From contig NC_016609.1 in assembly GCF_000246855.1 (NCBI RefSeq), positions 6,894,744-6,958,743 of the forward strand: a DNA stretch of 64,000 nt. The letters run 5' to 3'. This document shows positions 1 through 7,895 of this stretch, piece after piece (positions within the stretch are counted from its first letter, which is position 1; each line of letters opens with the position of its first letter). A program made the position numbers and the translations under genes. This stretch comes from Niastella koreensis GR20-10 (lineage in GTDB: Bacteria; Bacteroidota; Bacteroidia; Chitinophagales; Chitinophagaceae). The notes under the pieces are model-generated. The model ran no database searches. It was not told where the DNA came from and saw nothing but the letters and a program-made list of their open reading frames with translations.

Positions 1-2
1 CA

Positions 3-452
3 GACAGAGATACGCGTATTAAATCGGCAACCGCCAACTCGGTTGCGGTACAGGGAGAAAACCTTGCGAAAATACTGATAGCCGATTCAGAAGCTTCCCG
101 CCGCGAAAGGGAAGCGGAAGCGAGGGGTATGTATGAGATCTTAACCAAACAGGCCGAAGGTTTAGAAAGGATCGTGAAGGCAGCAGGCAATAATCCCAAA
201 GATGTAGTGCTGTTACTCATCTCCGATAAATTACCCGAACTGGTGAAAATGCAAACAGACGCTATCAGGAACATCAGGATAGATAAAATAACGGTTTGGG
301 AAAACGGGCAGAACGGCCCGGGCAAAAGCTCTACCGCTAACTTTGTGTCGGGTCTGTATAAAGCAGTACCCCCATTGAAAGATATTTTTGATATGGCGGG
401 CATGGATCTCCCTGGCTACCTGGTAAACTCCCAAAAAGCAGAAGAGAGTTAA
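3..452 (+). CDS. Flotillin/SPFH-family membrane scaffold protein, C-terminal part
   Basis: Only the C-terminal 149 residues are in the window; the reading frame is open back to base 3, so the gene starts upstream. The visible part begins with an Ala/Glu/Arg-rich coiled-coil segment (alternating A, E, R and Q), then a short hydrophobic stretch followed by K-I-T-V-W-E-N-G. That order is typical of the end of bacterial flotillins. Flotillins are known to sit in the inner membrane through an N-terminal anchor and to oligomerise through this coiled coil, organising membrane microdomains. The tail after the K-I-T-V motif (about 45 residues) is weakly conserved. A hairpin terminator follows at 494-524, so this is the end of a transcript. 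Family assignment is fairly firm; the specific role is not visible. Confidence 0.75.
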   Translation, partial: DRDTRIKSATANSVAVQGENLAKILIADSEASRREREAEARGMYEILTKQAEGLERIVKAAGNNPKDVVLLLISDKLPELVKMQTDAIRNIRIDKITVWENGQNGPGKSSTANFVSGLYKAVPPLKDIFDMAGMDLPGYLVNSQKAEES

Positions 453-588
453 TCCGATAATGTGATAATCCGATAATGTGATAATGAAATACAGCTCACG
501 TGAATGCTTCGCGTGAGCTATTTTATTTACAGAAGCTGGCAGCTTTGCATTACATTAGCTAATTATCACATTATCGGATTATCACATT
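451..588. repeat. Tandem 16-bp repeat and 27-bp perfect inverted repeat around a terminator
   Basis: AATCCGATAATGTGAT occurs twice in tandem at 451-466 and 467-482. The 27 bases at 459-485 are the exact reverse complement of 562-588. The arms enclose 76 bases that include the hairpin terminator at 494-524. The right arm ends 5 bases before the ATG at 594 of the prenyltransferase gene. Transcribed from either side it would fold into a very stable long stem. Similar word-like inverted repeats occur at 7895-8043 and 14124-14240. Confidence 0.85.
494..524 (+). terminator. Intrinsic terminator after the flotillin gene
   Basis: GCTCACG at 494-500 pairs with CGTGAGC at 512-518 across an 11-base loop and is followed by TATTTTATTT. 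It ends the flotillin transcript and lies inside the larger 459-588 inverted repeat. Confidence 0.7.
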
Positions 589-593
589 GTTTT

Positions 594-1457
594 ATGCTAC
601 AGTCAAGTACCATTCAACTACTCAGGTTCCACTTTTCGTTCTTCCTGTTACCGGTGTACCTGTTTGCTGTAAGCCAGGTGCCTGTTATTAATACTACCCA
701 TGCAGTATTGATATTTTTCATCCTGCATTTCCTGGTGTATCCTTCCAGCAATGGGTACAACTCGTACATGGACCACGATGAAACGCCAATTGGCGGCATA
801 GAGCGTCCCAAACAGCCAACACGCCAGTTATTTTATGTAAGTATTGTCATGGATGTGACGGCCATCATATTAAGTCTTTTTATCAGCTACTGGTTTACTA
901 TTTGCATAATAGCTTATATAGCCGCCTCAAGAGCATACAGCTACCGGGGCATCCGGTTAAAAAAACACCCGATAGCAGGCTATGCAATTGTAATTATATT
1001 TCAGGGCGCCGTAACGTATTTTATGGTTTATCACGGAAGCAGCATTGACAAAACGTTAACAATACCACCGGCCAATATGGTGGCGGCGAGTTTACTTATC
1101 GGTGGCTTTTACCCGCTCACGCAAATTTACCAGCACGAAGCCGATAAAAAAGACGGCGTAATTACCATCAGCGCTTTATTGGGTTACCGCGGTACTTTTA
1201 TTTTTGTGGCACTAGTCTACACCCTGGCCATGAGTGTGCTGGCGATGTCGTACTTCGCGCATAACGAACAAAAAAAATTCTTCTTGTTAGCAACTGTAAT
1301 GCTGCCAATTCTCGTATATTTTTTCAGGTGGGCAGGTTTGGTGTGGAAAGACGTTGGCAATGCCAATTTTACCAATACCATGCGAATGAATATGCTGGCA
1401 TCTGTCTGTACCAACCTTGCATTCCTTACCTTATTAATCTGGAGGGGTTTTGAGTAA
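594..1457 (+). CDS. UbiA-family prenyltransferase of a type III PKS operon
   Basis: This is an integral membrane protein of 287 residues with about eight hydrophobic segments. It carries both Asp-rich motifs of the UbiA superfamily: an N-x-x-x-D-x-D motif at residues 56-62 followed by P-I-G-G, and D-K-K-D at 184-187. UbiA enzymes transfer an isoprenyl chain from its diphosphate to an aromatic or quinone acceptor, using Mg2+ held by these Asp residues. I chose the ATG at 594. An earlier in-frame start at 504 would put the terminator and inverted repeat into the protein. The stop overlaps the TTG start of the type III polyketide synthase by 8 bases, so the two are translationally linked. By inference it prenylates the polyketide made by the next gene; the donor is unknown. 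A role in menaquinone synthesis is less likely given the neighbours. Confidence 0.8.
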   Translation: MLQSSTIQLLRFHFSFFLLPVYLFAVSQVPVINTTHAVLIFFILHFLVYPSSNGYNSYMDHDETPIGGIERPKQPTRQLFYVSIVMDVTAIILSLFISYWFTICIIAYIAASRAYSYRGIRLKKHPIAGYAIVIIFQGAVTYFMVYHGSSIDKTLTIPPANMVAASLLIGGFYPLTQIYQHEADKKDGVITISALLGYRGTFIFVALVYTLAMSVLAMSYFAHNEQKKFFLLATVMLPILVYFFRWAGLVWKDVGNANFTNTMRMNMLASVCTNLAFLTLLIWRGFE

Positions 1458-2550
1458 AATTATTGCCATTGGTACCGCAGTGCCCGCATTCCGGCACAGG
1501 CAGGAAGACATTCTGCAATTCATGCAGCTTATTTATTCGTATTCGGATGCCGACAAACGCCGGTTACGTTTTCTGTACCACCAAAGCCATATAGATACCC
1601 GTTATTCCGTGATCCCCGATTACAGCCGGCCCTGTCCCGAATGGAAATTTTATCCGCATACCGAGAACCTGGAACCATTTCCGTCGCTTGAGCTGCGTAT
1701 GAGCTGGTATCACAAATATGCGCCGCAGTTATCGGTGAACGCTATCCGCGATTGTATGGATGGGAAATTACCAGAATCGGAGATCACGCATTTGATCACA
1801 GTGAGCTGTACGGGCCTCAGCGCCCCCGGGCTTGACCTGCAGGTAATGGAGCTGCTCGATCTGCCGCGGAATACTGCGCGTTCTTCCATCAACTTTATGG
1901 GCTGCTACGCCGGCGTTCACGCCCTGAAAACTGCCGACGCTATTTGCCAGGCCGATAAACAGGCAAAAGTATTGATCGTTTGCACGGAGCTGTGCACGTT
2001 ACATTTTCAACGGGAGGCAACGATGGATAACATTGCATCGAGCCTGTTATTTGCCGATGGCAGCGCCGCTGCGGTGGTTACTGCCGATGAACACCCGCTG
2101 AAAGGCCTGCACCTGGATGGGTTTTATTCGGAAGTGATCCCCAAAGGCAAAAAAGATATGGCCTGGGAAGTATCTTCCACCGGTTTTCTGATGACGCTGA
2201 GCAATTATATTCCCGACCTGCTCGAAGAAGATTTTGCCGAACTTACCAGCAGGGCGCTGGCCAAAAACGGGTTATCGAAACAGGAAATTTCGCACTGGGC
2301 TATACACCCCGGCGGAAAAAAGATCCTGGAAACCGTTCACAAAACCCTGTCGTTTCAAACAAACGAACTGCAGGCTTCGTATGACGTTATGCAGCAATAT
2401 GGGAATATGTCGTCTGCAACCATTTTTTTCGTACTCAAAAAAATGGCGCCTGCCCTCCTGCATAACCACAACGGAAAAGAACACATTTTTGCCGCAGCAT
2501 TTGGGCCTGGCCTTACTATGGAAACATTTGTAGCATCAACGAATTGCTAA
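1450..2550 (+). CDS. Type III polyketide synthase (chalcone/stilbene synthase family)
   Basis: The 366-residue length is typical of type III polyketide synthases. The catalytic triad is complete: Cys152 in F-M-G-C-Y-A-G, His286 in I-H-P-G-G, and Asn319 in Y-G-N-M-S-S. The family uses an acyl-CoA or acyl-carrier starter and several malonyl-CoA units to build triketide/tetraketide pyrones or resorcinols without an acyl carrier protein. The start is TTG at 1450, just behind GGAGGGG (1441-1447) and overlapping the end of the prenyltransferase gene. No ATG lies near the N-terminus, and the M-S-K-I-I-A-I-G-T-A-V-P beginning fits the family. Downstream methyltransferase and flavoprotein genes give the same set as the Streptomyces srsABC operon for methylated phenolic lipids, plus a UbiA enzyme. 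Starter and chain length cannot be read from the sequence. Confidence 0.9.
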   Translation: MSKIIAIGTAVPAFRHRQEDILQFMQLIYSYSDADKRRLRFLYHQSHIDTRYSVIPDYSRPCPEWKFYPHTENLEPFPSLELRMSWYHKYAPQLSVNAIRDCMDGKLPESEITHLITVSCTGLSAPGLDLQVMELLDLPRNTARSSINFMGCYAGVHALKTADAICQADKQAKVLIVCTELCTLHFQREATMDNIASSLLFADGSAAAVVTADEHPLKGLHLDGFYSEVIPKGKKDMAWEVSSTGFLMTLSNYIPDLLEEDFAELTSRALAKNGLSKQEISHWAIHPGGKKILETVHKTLSFQTNELQASYDVMQQYGNMSSATIFFVLKKMAPALLHNHNGKEHIFAAAFGPGLTMETFVASTNC

Positions 2551-2610
2551 TATTTCAACCAGTTAGCACAGGGGTTTCGCGGGTCAGGCAGAAAGTCATA
2601 TATTACAAAC

Positions 2611-3306
2611 GTGAATTTTCGCCACCGATCATATCAATCCGAATTGCTCGACCGCCCGGATATTCCTTTTGAAGACATAAAAAGGAATATGCAGGAGTTA
2701 AATTTCATCAACACCTGGCTGGGCGGACATGCCATTACCATCAAGGGCCTGGCCGCATTGTTGAAAACGAAGGGGCCGATCACTATATGTGAAATTGGCT
2801 GTGGCGGCGGAGATAACCTGGTGGCCATAAAAAAGTGGTGCGATAAAAGAAGTATTCCCGTCGCTTTTATTGGCATTGACATCAACCCGCATTGTATTGA
2901 AGTGGCGGCCAAACGGTTACTCAGTAATATTCAGTTGATCACCTCCGATTATAAAGATGTAGAACTGGAAACACCACCGGATATAATTTTTTCCTCCCTG
3001 TTTTGTCATCATTTCTCCGACCGGGAAATGGTAAAACAATTGCAATGGATGAAAACCAATGCCCGGCTTGGGTTCTTTATAAACGACCTGCACCGGCACA
3101 AGGCAGCTTATTATTCTATTAAAGTACTGACTAACCTGTTTTCGAAAAGCTACCTCGTTAAACACGATGCACCCTTATCTGTAGCCCGCGGTTTTAGCAA
3201 AGATGAATGGATCCAGTTTTTCAGCATAGCGGGTATTCCTGATTATTTTATAGAATGGAAATGGGCCTTTCGCTGGCTGATTGTATCAAAAAACAATTGT
3301 GATTAA
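2611..3306 (+). CDS. Class I SAM-dependent methyltransferase (PKS operon tailoring)
   Basis: This 231-residue protein has a Rossmann-type methyltransferase core. Motif I is E-I-G-C-G-G-G-D-N at residues 61-69, an acidic loop F-I-G-I-D-I-N follows, and the D-I-I-F-S-S-L-F-C-H-H-F stretch acts as motif IV. The predicted start is GTG at 2611, about 60 bases after the polyketide synthase stop and 8 bases upstream of the flavoprotein gene in the same operon. By analogy with SrsB it would O- or C-methylate the aromatic polyketide; this is inference. The family is large, so substrate specificity cannot be taken from the motifs. Confidence 0.8.
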   Translation: MNFRHRSYQSELLDRPDIPFEDIKRNMQELNFINTWLGGHAITIKGLAALLKTKGPITICEIGCGGGDNLVAIKKWCDKRSIPVAFIGIDINPHCIEVAAKRLLSNIQLITSDYKDVELETPPDIIFSSLFCHHFSDREMVKQLQWMKTNARLGFFINDLHRHKAAYYSIKVLTNLFSKSYLVKHDAPLSVARGFSKDEWIQFFSIAGIPDYFIEWKWAFRWLIVSKNNCD

Positions 3307-3314
3307 CCTGTAAC

Positions 3315-4454
3315 GTGAGCCTACAACCCAAATATGATATTGCCATCGTGGGTGGTGGACTGGCCGGGCTTGCTCTGGCCATTCAAAGCGCGCGTGCCGG
3401 TTATAAGACCGTATTGTTTGAACGGGAGAAATATCCCTTTCACAAAGTTTGCGGTGAATACATCAGCCTGGAAAGCTGGAATTTTTTACAGGACCTCGGT
3501 TTGCCGCTGAGCGATATGCAGCTGCCTATTATCAACCGCCTGCTTATTACAACGCCTAATGGGAATTACATTGAATCTACCCTACCCTTAGGCGGTTTTG
3601 GCATCAGCCGGTATTCCATTGATAAACTGCTGGCCGATATTGCCCGCCAGGAAGGCGTTACCCTGCTGGAAGAAACCAAGGTGGTGAATGTTGTTTATCG
3701 CAACAACAGCTTTTTACTGTTCACCAATAAAGGCGATTCAGAGGCAACTGTGGTAGCAGGCGCCTATGGTAAACGCGGCAACCTGGATATAAAATGGAAA
3801 CGACAATTCACAAAAGTTAAGCCCAATAAACTTAATCATTATATTGCAGTCAAATACCACATCCGCACCCATCACCCTGCCGACCTGATCGCCCTCCACA
3901 ATTTTGAGAACGGATACTGTGGAATTTCCCAAATTGAGGAAAACAAATATTGTCTTTGTTATTTGACTACGGCCGCTAACCTGCGTAAATGCCGGAACGA
4001 TATTAGTAGTATGGAAAAGGATATTCTCATGAAGAATCCTTTTCTTGAGAAAATATTTTCCAATGCCGAAATGTTATACGAGGAGCCGTTAACCATTTCC
4101 CGGATCTCATTCAATAAAAAAACACAAGTTGAAAACCATGTTTTGATGATTGGCGACACTGCCGGCCTTATTGCACCACTATGTGGCAATGGCATGAGCA
4201 TGGCGCTGCACAGCAGCAAACTCGCCTTTGAAGAGATCAATTCGTTTTTACAGGGACGAATTAACCGGTATGAAATGGAAATTCAATACACCGAGCAGTG
4301 GGAAAAATTTTTTGGCCGGCGCCTGCAGGCTGGTCGACTGTTACAAAGCTTCTTTGGAAGCCCAATCCTATCCAACGTACTCATAAAACTGGTCAAGCCC
4401 TTTCCAAAGTTTGTAGCGTTCCTAATTCGTCAAACTCATGGTAAACCATTTTAA
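3315..4454 (+). CDS. FAD-dependent oxidoreductase/monooxygenase (PKS operon tailoring)
   Basis: This 379-residue flavoprotein of the geranylgeranyl-reductase/PHBH type starts with GTG at 3315. The N-terminal ADP-binding motif G-G-G-L-A-G lies at residues 13-18. K-V-C-G-E-Y follows near residue 46, a spot that contacts FAD in this family. The second FAD motif G-D-T-A-G lies at 280-284, followed by the P-L-C-G-N-G-M-S-M-A helix. It has no clear membrane helix. In context it could hydroxylate the resorcinol to a hydroquinone/quinone, as SrsC does, or reduce the prenyl chain as geranylgeranyl reductases do. The sequence alone does not decide between these. It overlaps the following outer-membrane protein gene by 17 bases. 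Confidence 0.8.
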   Translation: MSLQPKYDIAIVGGGLAGLALAIQSARAGYKTVLFEREKYPFHKVCGEYISLESWNFLQDLGLPLSDMQLPIINRLLITTPNGNYIESTLPLGGFGISRYSIDKLLADIARQEGVTLLEETKVVNVVYRNNSFLLFTNKGDSEATVVAGAYGKRGNLDIKWKRQFTKVKPNKLNHYIAVKYHIRTHHPADLIALHNFENGYCGISQIEENKYCLCYLTTAANLRKCRNDISSMEKDILMKNPFLEKIFSNAEMLYEEPLTISRISFNKKTQVENHVLMIGDTAGLIAPLCGNGMSMALHSSKLAFEEINSFLQGRINRYEMEIQYTEQWEKFFGRRLQAGRLLQSFFGSPILSNVLIKLVKPFPKFVAFLIRQTHGKPF

Positions 4455-5892
4455 CAAAAAGTGGTTGTTGCACGCTCTATGGTTACTTCTGGTTCACATA
4501 AATGGTTACTCGCAGAATTACTATGCGCTTCAGGGTAGTAATTATGCAGGCAGCCTGGGCGTTGGCAATAACCCCGCCTCCATCTTGAATACTCCTTACA
4601 AATGGGATGTTACCATTTTAGGAGTACAGAAAAAGAATGCCACCAACAGCATCATTATTCACAACTGGTCGTTGTTCAGCAATCCCGCTAAATCGCAGTA
4701 TAGTATTAAGGATGGCGATTTCAGGCGGTTTGCCTATGACGATATTAATGTTAACCTGCTCAATACCCGCATTGCCCTCAACCGCAACAAAGCTATTGCC
4801 TTTGGGTTGAACCTGCGCAGTTACACAGAGGCAAGTACCAGTAAGCTCAACTATATAGATACCGTCACCAGCACCCGCGATTTTTTTGACCTCGGCAATT
4901 ACAACCGTAAACTGTTTGGCGATTTCACACACAGCGCCTGGATGGAATTCTATGTTACCTGGGCGCAAACCATCTGGGACAATGCCGATACCCGCCTGAA
5001 CGCCGGTGTTACAGCCAAAATATCCCGGGGCATCAGCGGCGGCTACATCAATATTCTGAACGGCAGCGCCACACCAACGGTGCATAACAATATCAGCGAT
5101 TATACCCTGCAGGATGTGTTTGCCGAATACGGCTACTCCAGCAATTACGATAACTGGAAAAAAGGAAAAAGCACCAGCCAGAACATGCGCGATTTTTTAA
5201 GCCATGCCCAAACCGGCTTTTCTTTTGACCTGGGCATTGAATACCTGGTTAAATCGCAACAGATCACTACCGTTTGGGACGATGATACGTATTACGATTA
5301 CGACTGGAAGATTGGCCTGTCGTTGCTTGACATAGGATTCAATCAATTCAACTATGGCATCCAAAGCCGCAAGGTCAGCGGCTTTCAGCCAAATGTGACT
5401 GACACGGTGGTGGACATCAGGTTCGCCGACATTCACAAACTGCAAGACTTTAACGACGACCTGCCCGGCATTGTCAAAAACATTCAACAACCCAGGGGAA
5501 TGTTTCATGTAATAAACCCTGCCCGGCTGGTGCTGAACGTCGATCGCTTTATTATGGGCGCCTGGTATATAAACGGCAATGCATCACTAAACCTGTCGTC
5601 GCTAACCGGCAGCCAATGGCGGCTTACTGAATTGAATATGTTAACCGTTACTCCCCGTTGGGAAACCCGGCAGATGGGATTTTTCCTACCCATCCAGTTT
5701 AACACCAAAGAACAACTATGGGTAGGCGGTGCAGTAAAATTCGGCCCCCTGTTATTAGGTATCCACAACTGGGCCAATGTATTCAGTAAAAATAAAATGC
5801 AAAACGGCGGCGCCTACCTGGCCCTGGTATTACGACCGAACAGCAATACTGCCAAACGCCTCGATAAAAGACTCGACTGTCCGCCAAGATAA
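4438..5892 (+). CDS. DUF5723-type outer-membrane protein
   Basis: The 484-residue protein begins with a signal peptide (K-K-W-L-L-H-A-L-W-L-L-L then a cut near Y-S-Q). The next segment, Y-Y-A-L-Q-G-S-N-Y-A-G-S-L-G-V-G-N-N-P-A-S-I, is a typical start of DUF5723 proteins. The rest is rich in alternating aromatic/hydrophobic strands that suggest an outer-membrane beta-barrel. Its start lies 17 bases inside the end of the flavoprotein gene, so it is co-translated with the polyketide operon. That raises the inference that it handles or is affected by the lipid product, but DUF5723 proteins occur widely in Bacteroidota without such neighbours. Function unknown. Confidence 0.7.
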   Translation: MVNHFNKKWLLHALWLLLVHINGYSQNYYALQGSNYAGSLGVGNNPASILNTPYKWDVTILGVQKKNATNSIIIHNWSLFSNPAKSQYSIKDGDFRRFAYDDINVNLLNTRIALNRNKAIAFGLNLRSYTEASTSKLNYIDTVTSTRDFFDLGNYNRKLFGDFTHSAWMEFYVTWAQTIWDNADTRLNAGVTAKISRGISGGYINILNGSATPTVHNNISDYTLQDVFAEYGYSSNYDNWKKGKSTSQNMRDFLSHAQTGFSFDLGIEYLVKSQQITTVWDDDTYYDYDWKIGLSLLDIGFNQFNYGIQSRKVSGFQPNVTDTVVDIRFADIHKLQDFNDDLPGIVKNIQQPRGMFHVINPARLVLNVDRFIMGAWYINGNASLNLSSLTGSQWRLTELNMLTVTPRWETRQMGFFLPIQFNTKEQLWVGGAVKFGPLLLGIHNWANVFSKNKMQNGGAYLALVLRPNSNTAKRLDKRLDCPPR

Positions 5893-5905
5893 TTTCGGTT
5901 AGGCC

Positions 5906-5936
5906 GGGCATTTGTTAAAAATTACTGCCCCTCGGT
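5906..5936 (+). terminator. Possible terminator after the PKS operon
   Basis: GGGCA at 5906-5910 can pair with TGCCC at 5926-5930 over a 15-base loop, with a GGTTTTTCTT tract just after. The stem is short and the loop long, so this is a weak call. Confidence 0.35.
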
Positions 5937-6006
5937 TTTTCTTGTTATTTTAGATCTTACCATCGAGATGCTGACCACATTAGTCAATCAAAAACCAGAT
6001 TATCGC

Positions 6007-6426
6007 ATGAAAAAATTATTGGCATCTATCTCTTTACTGTTTTGCATTTTCCTTTGTTCTGCACAAACCGATACGATTAAACGGGTAAATAAATCAGCCG
6101 ACGACTGGGATAAAACCTACGTAAAAGTGGAAAGGGAAGCCTACTTCCCGGGTGGCCAACGCGCCTGGCTCAGTTTTTTGCAGGAGCACCTTGAATATCC
6201 GGCTAAAGCAAAACGAAAAAACATTCAGGGCACTGTGGTAGTACAATTCATAGTAGATAAAGATGGGACCCTTAGCTACATAGAGGCCATCAGCGGACCG
6301 GAACAGTTAAGACAGGCCGCTGTGAACGTGATCAAAAAATCACCCAATTGGACCCCCGCTTCCCAGAACGGCTACAACGTAAAGTCTTATAAAAAACAAC
6401 CGGTTGGTTTTGCTTTACAACAGTAA
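6007..6426 (+). CDS. Small secreted TonB C-terminal-domain protein
   Basis: The protein of 139 residues has a signal peptide (M-K-K-L-L-A-S-I-S-L-L-F-C-I-F-L-C-S-A-Q) followed by a TonB C-terminal domain over roughly residues 45-135. The family pattern is clear: F-P-G-G, L-E-Y-P-A-K-A, N-I-Q-G-T-V-V-V-Q-F-I-V, and a final F-A-L. I chose the ATG at 6007 because it opens the signal peptide; an upstream in-frame ATG at 5968 would add 13 polar residues. Unlike classical TonB it has no Pro-rich spanning region, so it cannot reach across the periplasm by itself. Role unknown; it may bind TonB-dependent receptors as a periplasmic partner. A strong terminator follows. Confidence 0.75.
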   Translation: MKKLLASISLLFCIFLCSAQTDTIKRVNKSADDWDKTYVKVEREAYFPGGQRAWLSFLQEHLEYPAKAKRKNIQGTVVVQFIVDKDGTLSYIEAISGPEQLRQAAVNVIKKSPNWTPASQNGYNVKSYKKQPVGFALQQ

Positions 6427-6450
6427 TTAAATCCCACAGGAATAGTTGAA

Positions 6451-6497
6451 AAGCGTCCCATCCTTCGACTTCGCTCAGGACGGGACGCTTTTTTATT
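6451..6497 (+). terminator. Strong intrinsic terminator
   Basis: AAGCGTCCCATCC (6451-6463) pairs with GGACGGGACGCTT (6478-6490) with one mismatch, followed by a T-rich tract. The loop carries the CTTCGACTTCGCTCA word that recurs in many Bacteroidota genomes. Confidence 0.8.
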
Positions 6498-6573
6498 ATT
6501 TTAGCAGTATGTAATAAATAGTGATTATACATCACTGATATAAGATAAAATTCAACCCAACCTGATTTAAAGC

Positions 6574-7335
6574 ATGAAACCCTTACAACTGGTCCTGACC
6601 GCCCTCCTGCTAACAGGCACGGCCCTTAGTTACGGGCAGCGTAATAAAAAAGCAGCTGAGGCTTTTTTTTCATTTGATGAAAACTGGAAAGATGCCGGTA
6701 TAGATAAAGCGACTTATTTTATCCGGCGTACCAAAGTAAGCGATACCTGCTGGCAATTTGATACGTACAATATGTATGGGCCAATGATCAGATCTGAACA
6801 ATGTAGCGACGAGAAGGGCACTATTGCACATGGGAGGTTTACCATTTTCAACGCAAAGGGAAAAACAGATTCCATTTGCAATTACTCAAAGGGGCTCCCC
6901 CACGGCGACTGGTACATCTATAACGATCCCTTTTATGATATAAAGCTCACGTATGAAATGGGTGTGCTGGTAGATACTAAAAAAGCAGTGAAGGTAAAGG
7001 GTACTAAACCCAAAGACAGCCTGGCAAAGGGGGAGAAAGAATCTGAATTTAAAGGCGGACTCACGGCCTGGCAACGATACCTGACCAGGAACCTGGAATA
7101 CCCGCAACGTGCATTAAAAGCCAACATCCAGGGCGAGGTCACCGTTGCCTTTGAAATTGACACAACCGGTAATATCCCCAACTCCTATATTTGGCGTTCC
7201 GTTGAATTTTCCCTCGATGAAGAAGCATTACGCATCATTCGCAAATCTCCCCGCTGGGAACCTGCCGTTCAGGATGGCCAGTTGAAAAAATCATACAAGC
7301 ACCAACCCATGATATTCAGATTACCTGCACGATAA
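6574..7335 (+). CDS. Secreted protein with C-terminal TonB domain
   Basis: This 253-residue protein has a signal peptide (cut near S-Y-G-Q), a central region of about 120 residues with G-P-M-I-R-S, G-R-F-T-I-F-N-A-K-G-K and G-L-P-H-G-D-W-Y-I-Y motifs, and a TonB-C domain over residues 155-250. The central motifs look like toxin-antitoxin-type MORN (Y/F-x-x-G-x-x-x-G-x-W) repeats, which in Bacteroidota often precede TonB-C. It resembles a longer paralogue of the preceding gene, sharing L-E-Y-P-x-x-A and N-I-Q-G-x-V-x-V, so the pair probably arose by duplication. There is no membrane anchor beyond the signal peptide. Function unknown, probably periplasmic. Confidence 0.7.
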   Translation: MKPLQLVLTALLLTGTALSYGQRNKKAAEAFFSFDENWKDAGIDKATYFIRRTKVSDTCWQFDTYNMYGPMIRSEQCSDEKGTIAHGRFTIFNAKGKTDSICNYSKGLPHGDWYIYNDPFYDIKLTYEMGVLVDTKKAVKVKGTKPKDSLAKGEKESEFKGGLTAWQRYLTRNLEYPQRALKANIQGEVTVAFEIDTTGNIPNSYIWRSVEFSLDEEALRIIRKSPRWEPAVQDGQLKKSYKHQPMIFRLPAR

Positions 7336-7346
7336 CTTTCAATAAG

Positions 7347-7378
7347 TTTTGAAAATTCAGAAACACATCTTATCTTTG
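7347..7378 (+). promoter_or_regulatory. Bacteroidota-type promoter of the GbsR gene
   Basis: TTTTG at 7347-7351 and TATCTTTG at 7371-7378 are 19 bases apart. This fits the Bacteroidota -33/-7 consensus (TTTG, TAnnTTTG). The ATG is 10 bases after the -7 box, so the leader would be very short. Confidence 0.65.
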
Positions 7379-7388
7379 GATTGTAAAT

Positions 7389-7895
7389 ATGAAACTGGCA
7401 GAAGCGCAACAACAATTCATTGCTTCCTGGGGAGCATTCGGCACGCATTGGGGCATTAACCGCACCATGGCGCAGATCCATGCGCTGTTGATGATTAGTC
7501 CCGACCCTTTGAGCCAGGACGAGATCATGGAACAACTCAGCATCAGCCGCGGTAATGTGAATATGAACATCCGCGACCTCATAGACTGGGGGCTGGTAAG
7601 CCGGGTGCTGATACAAGGAGAACGAAAAGAATTCTTCTCTGCGGAAAAAGACATCTGGAAAGTGGCCACGCAAATTGTAAAGGAGCGTAAGAAACGGGAG
7701 CTGGACCCAATGCTGCGCCTGCTGGATCAGCTGGAAGATATCGAGGGCGATAAAAAAGATAAGCACGCCAAACAGTTTACCGAAACCATTGGCAACATCC
7801 GCAAGTTTGGTCAGCAGGCCGATAAAATGCTCGACACTATGGTGAAGGCCGATGAGAACTGGTTCCTTGGCAGTTTGCTGAAGTTCTTTAAATAG
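7389..7895 (+). CDS. GbsR/MarR-family transcriptional regulator
   Basis: The 168-residue protein has a winged-helix fold of the GbsR branch of MarR. The segment I-N-R-T-M-A-Q-I-H-A-L-L leads into the DNA-binding part L-S-Q-D-E-I-M-E-Q-L-S-I-S-R-G-N-V-N-M-N-I-R-D-L, with a wing at about 75-90 and a C-terminal dimer helix. GbsR proteins usually repress osmoprotectant or transport genes in response to a small ligand. The gene is alone, with its own promoter and a terminator at 7942-7966, so its target is not evident from context. It could act on the neighbouring DCC/epimerase pair; this is a guess. Confidence 0.85.
   Translation: MKLAEAQQQFIASWGAFGTHWGINRTMAQIHALLMISPDPLSQDEIMEQLSISRGNVNMNIRDLIDWGLVSRVLIQGERKEFFSAEKDIWKVATQIVKERKKRELDPMLRLLDQLEDIEGDKKDKHAKQFTETIGNIRKFGQQADKMLDTMVKADENWFLGSLLKFFK

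Noticed and set aside
504-593. Thirty-residue N-terminal extension of the UbiA protein
   Set aside because: It would translate the terminator hairpin and one arm of the inverted repeat; ATG 594 starts just before the first membrane helix.
2234-2533. 99-residue plus-strand open frame inside the type III PKS gene
   Set aside because: It overlaps the region with the catalytic His and Asn of the PKS in another frame, with no independent support.
4618-5085. 155-residue minus-strand open frame
   Set aside because: It lies entirely within the DUF5723 gene, has no homologous-looking motifs and reflects codon bias of the other strand.
6461-6480. Possible mobile-element end at the CTTCGACTTCGCTCAGG word
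   Set aside because: The word forms the loop and part of a normal terminator and recurs widely in Bacteroidota as terminator sequence; no transposase is near.
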